Assembly (NCBI GenBank): GCA_027924645.1 | Contig: BSBN01000039.1 | Span: 23,100,001 to 23,164,000, forward strand | DNA length: 64,000 bases | Direction of reading: 5' to 3' | Origin: Cunninghamia lanceolata | Lineage: Eukaryota > Streptophyta > Pinopsida > Cupressales > Cupressaceae | In this document: piece after piece, positions 24,358 to 34,602 of the stretch | Layout: each line of letters opens with the position of its first letter | Position numbering within the stretch: position 1 is the stretch's first letter | Notes under the pieces: model-generated | What the model was told of the DNA's origin: nothing | Databases searched by the model: none | Seen by the model: only the letters and a program-made list of their open reading frames with translations | Position numbers and translations under genes: made by a program

Positions 24358-27300
24358 TGTGAGGCCTACATTTTTTATTTTATTTATGTGACTATTTACC
24401 TTACTGTTGCTGATACTCTTATATTTGTGGGACTGTTGATCCCGAATTCCCAAATTTTTAGACCTTATTATGTTAAAGGAAAACTAATTGGGTGATGTTA
24501 GATTAATGTTTACATTACAGGAAAACTAATTGGGTGATGTTAGATAGAAAATTGTAATGTGATTTCCTTTATGCTTAAGAGGACTTGTGATATCTTATGT
24601 GAGTGCAATTTTTAAATTGCTTTGGCTATGATATTTATATGTGGAATTAACTTTGCAATTGAGTGCATAGGTTTTGCTAAGAAACCACAAATACTGGAGA
24701 TCATCCCACACCTTATGTTGTAATCCCTTGTGAAGCCGATCTGGTTCCACGAGGAACCAAGATCAATTCTGTGTATGATGTAATGTTGTAATGTTAATTT
24801 GTATGAGATTGAATGGGTTAGGTCTACCCTCTTTTAAATTAAATTATGATTTGTGTTGTAAGAATTGTTTTTGAATTTTATTTTTAAATTTTAATTTTTT
24901 TAGACCCTTTTCTTGTGTTTTAACTTGAACCCGGGTGTCCTAACTAAGTTAAAGTTGACCCTGGGTTATACCCCATGGGTCTAGGGTCCCTTTTGACTTG
25001 GGTAACCCTTGGTTAACCTCTGTATGGTCACTTTAACTTCACACTAAAGTTAAGTGACGAATTTGGAGGCATAGGAGGGATAGGATGAGTGGTACCAACA
25101 CTCAAACCCATCCCTTTTCAATTCCCAAGGCTAGAGATGACTCCAAGATCCACCAATTGTGGAGGACTTGACTTCAAGTCTCTTTCACAATTGGTGAGAG
25201 TCCCCATGGAGTTGTGTGGTCCTTCATGAGAGGGAAGGAAGGGGAGACATGTGTCACCCTTTCCCTCTTCAACTCCCCTTTTCTTTCCCATGTGTTGGAG
25301 AGAGGACATGTGGTAAGGGGTAAGGAAGACTTTTGGGATGGGTGAGTGACATGTGTCAACACCCATCCCTTGGGACACAATAGTAGTTGGGAGGAAGAGT
25401 GAGGAGGTGAAGAGTGTCACCTCCCCATTCCTCTAAGCTCATGGATTGGGTTATTTTAATCCCACTTGGGATTGGGAGGAGGGTTGTTGAATTTTTGAGA
25501 ATTTTGATAATTGGAAATTGTTTTTGGGAAAAAGGATAGAGGGAGTTTGGTGGCTTAGGTTGGAGGAGACTTTAGAGGAGCTCTACATCAACTTCTTCCA
25601 TTATTAAGGCTTTAAAGGTTGGTTTTCAAGGCTAAGGCCTTCCCCTTGTATTTTCAATTTGTTGCATGATGAATGTGTGAAATATGTTTTGCTTGTGTTA
25701 TATCTTATTATTGTGGGAAATATTTAGCAGGGTGTTGAAAGAGCTTCTCCCATTTGGGAGAAATGTTCATCAAGTGTGGGGTAGGGGAGGAGTGATCCTC
25801 CTCGAGTTTATTTCCTTGTTTTGGGATGTTGAAAGCCTTGAGGGCATTTGTGTGATTTTGAGTAATTTGTTATATGGCTTGAGAGCCAAAACATGAACTC
25901 CTTTAGAAATTTTGTTATCAAGTTGGCTTGAGGCCATGAGAAATTTGTGTTGAAATATTTTAAAGGGTGGCACTCTAGAGTTGAGTGTGTCCACTCTCCT
26001 ACCCCTTTTTGACTCACTCTGGTTGAGTTTGTGTTTGTGTAAATATCTATGGGTGTGTTTTGTATTTTGGGGATGTTGTTTTGCCTTGTTGTGAAGTGGA
26101 TTTGGATTCCCTAGGTGTATGGAAGATCTTCCTAGCTCGGGGGTGACCCTCTTGCGGGTCTATGGTAGGGAGGAGAGCAGGATGTGTGGTGTTTATTTCC
26201 CTTGTGTGTTATGCAGGTTTCATGGAGCTTAGTGTGAAGGTTGAAGAATTTACTTGTCTTAGAAAATATTTTATTTTCCTTTACTCATAAGGCTCTATAA
26301 GAGAGCTTGGTCTTATTAATGACTACATCCTTGTTGATTTTAAGAGGAGAACTTCTCTCTCTTGTTGTAATATTTGGTCTTCTTGAGTTGTGAGAAAATC
26401 CTCTTCATTGTTTTGATAGTTTTAATTATAGTGTTTATTAAATATTACTATTATGATATGAGGAAGGAAGGAAATTTGTTTTTAAAAAGAATATTAATTT
26501 TGTTTATTACCTAAAATCTTTGTTAGCAAAGTTGTGATTTAGTTGTTGTGGTATACAAAGAAAGTTAAAATTGTTGCTTGAAATTTTACCATTAAGTTAA
26601 GAGGAATGAAGAATTTTGTGTTATAAGCCAATTTTATTGTTTGTTAAATTCTAAATTTGCCAATTAGTAAAGTTGTGGGTTAAATTTATAGTTAAACAAG
26701 AAAATTGCAATTTAGTTCTATGAAGAAAAATATACAAAAATTTTATAACATTCCAACGAAATTATTTTAAAATAAGTTATTATCTTGCAAATAGATTTGA
26801 GTTAAACAAAAAAAATATAGGTTCCTTTATTCATGTGAAATGGTATAAAAGAGGAATTAAAATTTTAATTTTGAGGTGAAATTGAAAATATAAATTTATA
26901 TGGAAATCAAATTTATACTGATTTATTCTTCTCTGTCTTTCAAAATTTTTGACAGTAATATATATATATTCTGAAATATACAGTTGTAGGTTTATTTAAT
27001 GAGACTATGAATTGTGTTGTTGTGAAGTTGCTGTGTATATATAATATATATATACTTTATATTTTAATCAATAAAAAAATACAAAGGAGAAATGAAATTG
27101 CATTTCGCAGGTTTTAGGAATTGAATTACAGTTAAACAAAAAAAAAATGATAGAGTGGTGGTGGGGGGATTCGAACCCCCCACCACCGTCGCTTTTTACA
27201 ATGGGTGTGAGGAGGGGGCGGAGCCCCCACCCACAACCCACGTCGTGGGATGTGGGTGGGGGCTCCGCCCCCTCCCCACACTCCCCGCCATTCATTTAAA

Positions 27301-27820
27301 CCCCGTGGCACTGTTCTACTCTTGTCCTCTGCCTTACTGCCGCCTGTGACCCCACGATCCGCCTTCACTACTTCTTGCGGCCACCACCAACACCTTCCAC
27401 CGCCCTTCCGTCACCCTTCTCGTCCTCTGCGGCTACCTCCGCCCTACCTCCCCTCTATCTATGGCCCCATCACTCAGAGCCTCCTCTCTGCGCCGTCGCC
27501 GCCGCCTCCATTGCCCTGCACAACCAATACAAAACAAAAGAAAAATATGTGTTAGTTTCTCCAATGGGAATAAAAAAATATATATGGCAATATAACAATA
27601 TTCATTGTTATATAAAGAAAAATATAATATATAAAAAAATAAAATAAATTATATATATATATATATATATATTAATTATTTGATAATAATTTTGTAACTC
27701 CATTAAATAACTATATATATATATATATTATTGATAATTTTGTAAAAGAAGCCATTTTAAAAAAAAAAATAGGGTTTCTATTTTGACAATAATATTTATA
27801 TAACAATTAAATTAATAAGA

Positions 27821-27852
<32 letters not shown>

Positions 27853-29068
27853 TTTAATTTTAGGAAAATTGTGTTTCGGGGTTTAATAATTTTCAGAAAT
27901 GGAATACCAAGAAAATGAAAAGAAAAATATACTTTTTTTAAATAAAAGAAAACTTAGAAATATAAATGCAAATAAGCATATATATATATAACCATATACG
28001 TAAATATATATGCTTATTTGCATTTATATAGATATGTATATCTTTATAAATGAAATTAAGCAATCATATGCATTTCATATGTGGCCATTGTAAACTCGAC
28101 CTATAGATTGAGAAAACGTCCAATTGAGAAAAATGAGAGAAAACGAGAAAGAAAGATAAAAGTGAAAACAAAGAGGAGAAAATGCGTGGCATTTCTGAAA
28201 TAGGCTAAGAGAACTAATTAAGATTTAACTTTTTGTTAATCCTGATTAGGGGCAAACTAATTATCAAAATTAATTCAAATGTTGAATTAAACCTAGAGTG
28301 GAAACCTTGGGGACTTCATCAAGCGAAGTTAGTAAGTCCTGTTCAAGTGATCTGGTTTACCAAGAAATTAGGAATAATGTAAAGAATGCAGTGATAACTT
28401 TGATTGATAGAGAACTGATCTACCAAGAAATTAGGAATAATGTAAAGGATGCAGTGATAACTCGGATTGATAGAGAACGTGAAGGAGAGCAAATTATTTA
28501 TAAAACCTTGATAACAGGAAGGAGAACAAATATGCAGGCTTTGTTGAAAATGCTAAAATAAGAAGGAGGAGAATTTAACATTAAATTTTAAAAAACGTGA
28601 AGGAGAGCAAAGGATCGTGCTTTGTTGAAAAATGATCAATCAACTTAATCAACTGTATGAGTGAGATGAAAGAAATTTAATGACCCAAGTCAAGAAACCT
28701 CGTGATCAAGATTATTGTTAGTGTAATAAATCCCACTCACGCCCGTGAGGCATTATGCTATCAAATTTTTTTAGAATCTAGTGTTTAGCAGTTTGGTAAG
28801 TTTAACCCTTGTAGCGATGTTAACTGCGTCGTGATGACCCCCTTGTTGGCCTTCTTGAGTTTGTGTATGCGCACGTGTGCGTAATACCCCGCTGACAACT
28901 GTATTGTTTACGCCTCAAGCATTCGCCATCAAGCACGCTTACGCGTGCGAGGGAGTTTTTAGGGAAGCATGGGAAAGTTTTTGATATTTCGTGTCATGAC
29001 CACATGACAAATGTGGACATGACACGTGTGATGCGTGTTGTGACCGCATGAGAAATGTGGGCATGACA
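24358..29068 (+). repeat. Right (3') LTR, 4711 bp
   Basis: Partner of the left LTR with the same TGTGAGGCC start and ATGACA end. It has two rather than four 42-bp units, an intact GC-rich hairpin at 27211-27275, longer TA microsatellites near 27650-27850, and the AT hairpin at about 27961-28027. It is followed by the target duplication TGATA and the rest of the older reverse transcriptase. Confidence 0.92.
27211..27275. repeat. GC-rich long hairpin in the right LTR
   Basis: The arm 27211-27242 begins GGAGGGGGCGGAGCCCCC. It is mirrored by 27244-27275 with a single mismatch in 32 bp and a one-base centre. Just upstream, a smaller palindrome (GGGGGGATTCGAACCCCCC) is flanked by GTGGTG and CACCAC. 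These are unusually GC-rich in an AT-rich element and rich in CG dinucleotides. A role in transcription or RNA folding is possible but not shown. Confidence 0.9.
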
Positions 29069-29170
29069 TGATAATACCTACCTCAAGCATGTCCTAAACT
29101 ATTTTCTCGATCTCACATTTTTTATACATAAGTGTAATTGTATGGCCTAATGTTGGGTAGCTGGCTCCTT
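29069..29170 (-). pseudogene. Old Ty3/gypsy reverse transcriptase remnant, part 1
   Basis: On the minus strand this gives KCEIEKIV, a stop, then DMLEVGII, the segment that precedes SPYFSP at 9545. It is the N-terminal piece of the reverse transcriptase split by the chromovirus. The TSD base pattern shows that the left duplicate (TGATG) is the mutated one, because TGATA restores the expected codons. Confidence 0.75.
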
Positions 29171-31518
29171 GGTACTGTAAGCACCAAAATCATGCACAGC
29201 CTCCATGAGGACCCTGATGATGTCTCACAATCCTTGTCACATACGTGTGAGCGTGAAATAATGTCCTCTCAGCAGTGATTCTCTTGGTAGCATGTGGTTT
29301 CTTCTTCCTTGTGTTGTTTCCCCTCTGTCATTTTATCCCTTTCTTCACTTTCGACACTTTTCAACACTTGTCGATTTGTGTTTCTTGTGCTTGTGACTTC
29401 ATCCCTAAGCCTTGTATTCATCCATTTTGTTGTGTTTTCACCTTTCCCTAGTGTTTTTATCCATTCCCACCCTTATGAGCCCTCTAGAAGACCTCCCAAG
29501 TCATCTCCAACTTTTGGTTTTCACTTTCAATCAACCAGTACAAATCTCCCCCTATTATTTCTAGATCTCCCTTGGGAGATCCTACATTTGCAAGTAGAGA
29601 TTTAGTTTTTGACCCTTGTTTGACCTATTTTTAGAGGCAGATCCCCTTCTTTTCTCCTCCTCTTTCATCTCCCATCTTGAACTTTCACCTAAGATGCCTC
29701 CTCTAAGGGTCGCCCCTAAGTGACCCAAGTTTTCTCCTGGGTGACCCTAACTAGTGAAAGGGGTGACCAGGTGGTGACCTTGCTGTCTTTCCTAGTCACG
29801 AATTAACTCAAGTTTTTGACCCAAAATAACTTTGTTTTCACCCATTTTTCTTCTTGTTTGCATGGAATTTTGTCCCAAAGATAGAGTTGACTATTTCATG
29901 CATCAACTTATGCATATTTATCTTATTTTTATCTTTAGTTATCAACCCATGCATTATCTTTCTCCATTTCTTCTTGAGTGATAAGTTATAATTGGTTAGA
30001 TCACTCTAATTTTAGCCCAGATCGCTCTTGTGCCTTCTAAGTTAACTCTTCAATCAAATGGAGTTAACTCTCCATCCTCTCCACCTCTCATCCCTTCTTC
30101 AAACCTATAAATACCCCCTCTCTCAAGCACAAAGGGAGGCAATTTCATTTGTGCACACAGTTCTTGCAAGTTATTGCTCTCCAATCAAGCATCCATATGC
30201 TCACACATGACATCTGAGCCTTTTCTTTTTTATTGATGTCTTATCTAGCTTTGCTAAAAGCTCATTTTGTGTTGATATGCTACTCACATCACAAGCCATA
30301 GTGCTCACAAGATCACAATTGAGCTCTCATTGAAAGATTTCAAAAGCTTCTTTTCCATCCCTTTTCTTATTATTTCCAAGAGGAACACCCTGTTGCTGCA
30401 AGAGGATAAGAGGTTGTCATACAAGGATTTTTGAGGGTAGTGGAGGCTCATGTGTCTCTTTATTCTAGGTTCCTTCATGCTTTTTATTTCATAGTAATTA
30501 AAAAATAAAACTTTTCTCTTGGAGATAGTAAATGCATATTGCTTTTTTTATAGGCTAAGTAGATCTTTCATTGTTAAAGTAGTTTACTTTCAAAAAGTTC
30601 ATACATTAGATTCATTTAAAAGCAATTCCCTTTTCCGAGAGTAAATTGTTCCACTTATTAAGAAAATCAAACCAAAAACATAGATTCAATTGCATTAGGT
30701 AATCTCATACTAGTTTGCATACATTTTCTAATTCCTAGAATAGAAAAAAGCACTTTCATTTCCATAAATAGAAAAAACACAAAAAACCATTTTAAACTCA
30801 TATTGGCTTGCATGCATACAAAAACTGAAAAGAACAAAAACATTAGCATCGTAGAGCATTTACAAACCCTTGATTCCAACACAAGGTTGAAAAATAAAGT
30901 TAAACCTTAGGTCACACAAACCCTAAGTCAAAACCATCGGTCAAGTCAAGGTTAGCTTTAACCATCTCTCTCTTGTTTAGGCTCACAAATGTGCCTTGGA
31001 CTTAGAGGTGAATGGGTGAGGGAACTCCTCGACGAGATAAAGGAGATCCACCCTAGACAACAACAAGATCAACAGATAATCAACAACAACAAGAAAGGTT
31101 AAGAGAGAATTCCAAATACAAGATTATATCCAATAGTTTGAACAACAATGCCAACTTGAAAGAAGTACCAATGAAAACAACAATCAACCCACACAACGCT
31201 GGAACCTTAGGAACACAAATAGAAGAATGGTGACTATTGACTCTTTGGGTTATATAGTTATTTTTACAACAATGATTACAAAACACCACATCCAAACAAA
31301 CGCACAATAAAGGCCCCAGGACTGGCTGACCACTCTTTGCGAAGTCTAGCTCTTAAATGAGCTAGATTGCCCTCATGTCTTCCCTCCTCTCGACTGGCTA
31401 CTTCCATGAGAGTGAGAGTGACATGGAGGTTCACCCCGTGGTAAGGAGAGAGGGTCCATGTGCACGCTAAAGTTGACTCAACCACTCCATGCCACCAAGT
31501 CATGTTTTTGAGTGTACA
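29171..31518. other. Probable degraded LTR region of a second gypsy element
   Basis: This region has no convincing gene. A TATA-like TATAAATACCCCCTC at about 30107 is followed by a GCACACAG start-like sequence, as in an LTR promoter. The right end TGTACA at 31513-31518 is followed by a plausible primer site and a gag frame, so it may be the 3' end of a 5' LTR. I could not place the left LTR boundary. The 103-codon frame at 29294-29605 is low-complexity and probably not coding. Confidence 0.4.
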
Positions 31519-31523
31519 TATTT

Positions 31524-31539
31524 TGGTGAGCCCGACATG
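31524..31539 (+). promoter_or_regulatory. Possible primer binding site
   Basis: TGGTGAGCCCGACATG lies five bases after a TGTACA end and ahead of a gag-like frame, which is the right position for a tRNA primer site. The first bases, TGGTGAGCCCGAC, would pair with a tRNA 3' end of the form GTCGGGCTCACCA. I do not assign the tRNA. Confidence 0.35.
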
Positions 31540-31671
31540 AAGAGCAAAAACTTTTGTTGAGATTTTTGCATGACTAAGTCATTCTTTCTTTCGCGTTCAT
31601 CTTCCTTGTTCCGTCGCTTTCACTTTTGTCACCTTTGCCTTCGAGCTTGTTCCATTTATTTTGTGTTGTCT

Positions 31672-32420
31672 ATGGCACCTCTGAATATGACAAAACTAGA
31701 CTTAAACTTAGGGAATATTCTCTCTAGGGAACCAAAAACTCCCTCTTTCAACATGTATGTGCCACCTGACCCAAATGCACCAGTTTCAAAATTCTATGAC
31801 TATGAAGATTCAGACTATGAACAAGATAGAAGAGAACCTAGATGTTCTTTGTCTTTCAACAACCCTGCATGGGAGCATAACCCTGCTATACCAAACACAC
31901 CTCACAAAGAAAAAAGAATACAAATGAGATCATAAGTCCACCACATGGACCAACCATCCACAAGAACCTCAAGTACTCATCTTGATGATGAAGTGAGAAG
32001 GCTAGAACTTAACTTACAAGAAGCAAAAGATGCTCAAGAAGCCCTAAAAGTTGCTCTACGAGAAGAGCAACGAGAAAATGCTATATGAGAAGAAACACAA
32101 AATCATGACAACATTCACAATGAAAACCGTAGAAATAAGGAAGTGTCTAGAGGTCCCACACCTGCAGACCTAATTGCAACGCTAGTACAAAGAATCAGAA
32201 CTCTGGAGGCTAAACAACCTGTCCCAGAAAGAAGACAAAAATCACATTCTTAAACATATCATAATTGAACAAGACCAGGGGGCATCTCAGAATCCCCCTT
32301 ACCTCAACTACTACTCATGAAATGAGAGTAATGATACATTCCTAAATGGGAACTCCCCCATTCAAAACAATCATGCAATGCAAGGAAACCAAGTGAATCA
32401 AAGGGCTAAGAAAGGGATGA
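31672..32420 (+). pseudogene. Gypsy-type gag N-terminal remnant
   Basis: From the ATG at 31672 the frame reads a hydrophilic protein (LDLNLGNILSREPKTPSF, MYVPPDPNAPVSKFYDYED). After a stop at 31933-31935 it continues in the same frame with a probable coiled coil (RRLELNLQEAKDAQEALK) and TPADLIATLVQRIRTLEAK. This is typical of the N-terminus of plant gypsy gag, though no capsid core or zinc knuckle is left. Stops at about 32086 and 32251 and the loss of pol show a truncated, dead copy. Confidence 0.55.
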
Positions 32421-32639
32421 CATACCTCTTTATCGCATGGCAAGCCACCTCCTTTCTCCTCTGTGTTGTCTATACCTGCACCATGTTAATTTTCTCTCCT
32501 CCTTGACTTTCCATCCCACAAAGATCTCTTAATTTATTTCTTAATTATTTTCTCTTTGTTACATTTTCTTTTATTTTTCCTATTTTTATTTTAAAGATCT
32601 CATTTATTAACATTTCCCCATCATAGGGATGTGACAATT

Positions 32640-33505
32640 TTGACCCAAAATTTTTCATAAAATTTCATCTCCACTTTTGAGTAATCCTTGGATTCACTAA
32701 CATAGACATGAGGAGCTATAAATAAATCTTCTTTAAGGGAAAGCAATAGAATTGATGTTTGGAAAGCCACTGCTAGTCTTTCAAAAAATTATATTGAATA
32801 GGTGTACACATTTTCATGGCTAACTCCATAAGAACTAGAGATTTCACAAAGATTAGAAACTTTTCAAACTTATTATTTAATGTAAAATAGTCCTTAGAAG
32901 TTTACCAATTGTTCCAATCTACGCTGGAAAAGTCTCAAATATCACCAAAGTGGTGATTCCCTCCTTTTAAAAAATAATAAGCTTGCTCCAAGGAAAACTA
33001 GCAACAAGAAGTTGCCCTTGATATTGAACAAGTCTATTCCATCCAATGGAAGAAGTAGAAAAACTAAAACCATTTTGCAATGAATAATCTTTCCATTTCA
33101 AGAATTGACAAACTTGTTGACATGCCCTCCAAATTGATTGTAAAGGATATGAAGCTTTAATTTGAAAGAAGGGGGCAAGAAGGATCTTGTCCAACCACCT
33201 AACTGACTACCATTTCTTTTTTATAGAAGCCATACTAAATTGGTGACACACCATAATTTTCTAGGGTTCCTCTCCTAAAACAAGTCTAATTATCCATTTA
33301 AAAGCTAAGCAAATCCCTAGAGGCTTAGGATCTAAAAGACCCAACCCACATTTGTACTTTGGCTGTATACAATGTAACCACAAAGTATCCTTAACACAAG
33401 CCTTACCATCCCAATTAGTCTGTAAAAATTCTTGAATAAGTTTATTTAAATCTTCATAGCCTTTATTGGATGACATCTAGCATGACAAATAATAAACATG
33501 TGAGG
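32640..33505 (-). pseudogene. L1-type LINE ORF2, C-terminal part
   Basis: On the minus strand, HVYYLSC, MSSNKGYEDLNKLIQEFL, TNWDGKACVK, KCGLGLLDPKPLGICLAF and KWIIRLVLGEEP form the region after the reverse transcriptase domain of plant L1-type LINEs. The frame continues exactly from IFLAS at 53664 when the 20-kb insertion and one copy of the 5-bp duplication are removed. Stops (after SC, after EEP and further on) show decay. The 3' boundary near 32640 is approximate and no clear A tail is seen. Confidence 0.8.
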
Positions 33506-34262
33506 TGTTAGTTCCCAAAATAGCTAATCCAAAACCTTAGAGTATTTCCTAGTCTCCCAAGCTAGGGGTGTCATCAAGGTCCAAGGAGATGGGAAAGGGG
33601 CTCATCAATAGGCTTAGGATGATTAAGGGCCAACTACTAGGAGTGGGTAATCTCCTCTTCACTTTAAACTTAGCTAGACTTAGGAGGGTGTTCCTAGAGG
33701 TATCCCTCAATAGGGATATATTTCAACACAAAATATATGAAATGATAACACTGCAATAACACCCAAATTATAGTTTTGATCCTAAAGGTTGTCACTAGAT
33801 CCAAAGATAACCTAGGTACTGCACTTAAAACCTCTCATTAAGTTGATAAGGGCATCTTTGAAGCAATGAAAGATGTAGGTATGAGTATTTGGTTTAATAA
33901 AATTAGAGCTTGATTAGTTTTCTAAAGACATTCCCTAGTTAAAATGTAGAACCAAAAGGATACATATAGATTAGGACCTATTCCTATTCCAGAATTGAAA
34001 GATGTTCATTTTAAAAGGATGTGAGTGATCAAACGTTTTCCAGACCAGTGCCTATCTAGTGGGCTAAGAATCTTCATTTTGTCAAAGGAAAACACTAATA
34101 CAAAGATATATAAGGGTCTTTTTGAATACTTAGATACATAAAACATGATAACCAACAATGAATATACTTAGTAATCCCTTTTCATACTAGATTCATCCAC
34201 ACATAACCTAGAAATGATCACTACAAATCATGTAATATTTTAAGAAGTTATCACATTCATAA

Positions 34263-34295
34263 AGGGTAAGTGCAAGAAGATGGGGGGCCAAAAAG
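34263..34295 (+). repeat. Left terminal inverted repeat
   Basis: Begins AGGGTAAGTGCAAGAAGATG and runs through a G6 tract to GGCCAAAAAG. It matches the reverse complement of 51966-51998 at 32 of 33 positions. Beyond it, TGGCC recurs in both ends after a 10-bp offset. Confidence 0.9.
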
Positions 34296-34325
34296 TGGCC
34301 AAAATAATTTCAAAAAAATTTAAGT

Positions 34326-34460
34326 CACACGTTATAACGCGCTCGCGTTATGGCTCGATAATGATGAGCCTAAGCGCGTTATGGCTTGGCAATGACAAGC
34401 CTTAGGCTCGTCATTACCGAGCCATAATGCGAACATGTTATAACGCGCTCACGTTATGGC
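34326..34460. repeat. Subterminal GCGC palindromes and stem-loop, left end
   Basis: Half-palindromes GTTATAACGCGCTCGCGTTA and GTTATAACGCGCTCACGTTA flank an inverted repeat. Its arms are GGCTCGATAATGATGAGCC and, reversed, GGCTCGGTAATGACGAGCC. Matching palindromes occur near the right end. Clusters of such motifs just inside the ends are typical transposase-binding subterminal repeats of plant DNA transposons; binding here is inferred. Confidence 0.8.
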
Positions 34461-34602
34461 CTAGTATAAATTAAAAAAAAAGTAATCAAATTTCATTTCA
34501 TTTTGATTTTCTCCTTTGTCCGCGGCTTCCAAACCCTCAAAAAGGTGCTCGCGTTCTGCAAAATGCCAATCAACACAACAAGCTTATCGATTCGTCACCA
34601 AA

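Larger units (their letters stand above)
9557..29068 (+). mobile_element. Tekay/Del-like Ty3/gypsy chromovirus with LTRs of about 4.7 kb, degenerate
   Basis: The element has LTRs at 9557-14222 and 24358-29068. Both begin TGTGAGGCC and end GGGCATGACA. A tRNA-Met-type primer site follows the left LTR, and a purine-rich tract precedes the right one. The flanking target duplication is TGATG on the left and TGATA on the right (4 of 5 identical). The interior, in order, is gag, zinc knuckle, protease, reverse transcriptase, RNase H, integrase and a C-terminal chromodomain-like tail. All frames carry stops, so the copy is dead. The integrase is split at 18577/23723 by a 5.1-kb insertion. Without that, the element is about 14.4 kb. 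It is inserted in an older gypsy reverse transcriptase on the opposite strand. The clade call rests on the pol order and C-terminal tail read by eye. Confidence 0.9.

Noticed and set aside
27164..27190. tRNA-like GGGGATTCGAACCCC in the LTR
   Set aside because: It looks like a T-arm, but there is no anticodon arm, D arm or acceptor stem around it. It is part of a larger G/C palindrome.
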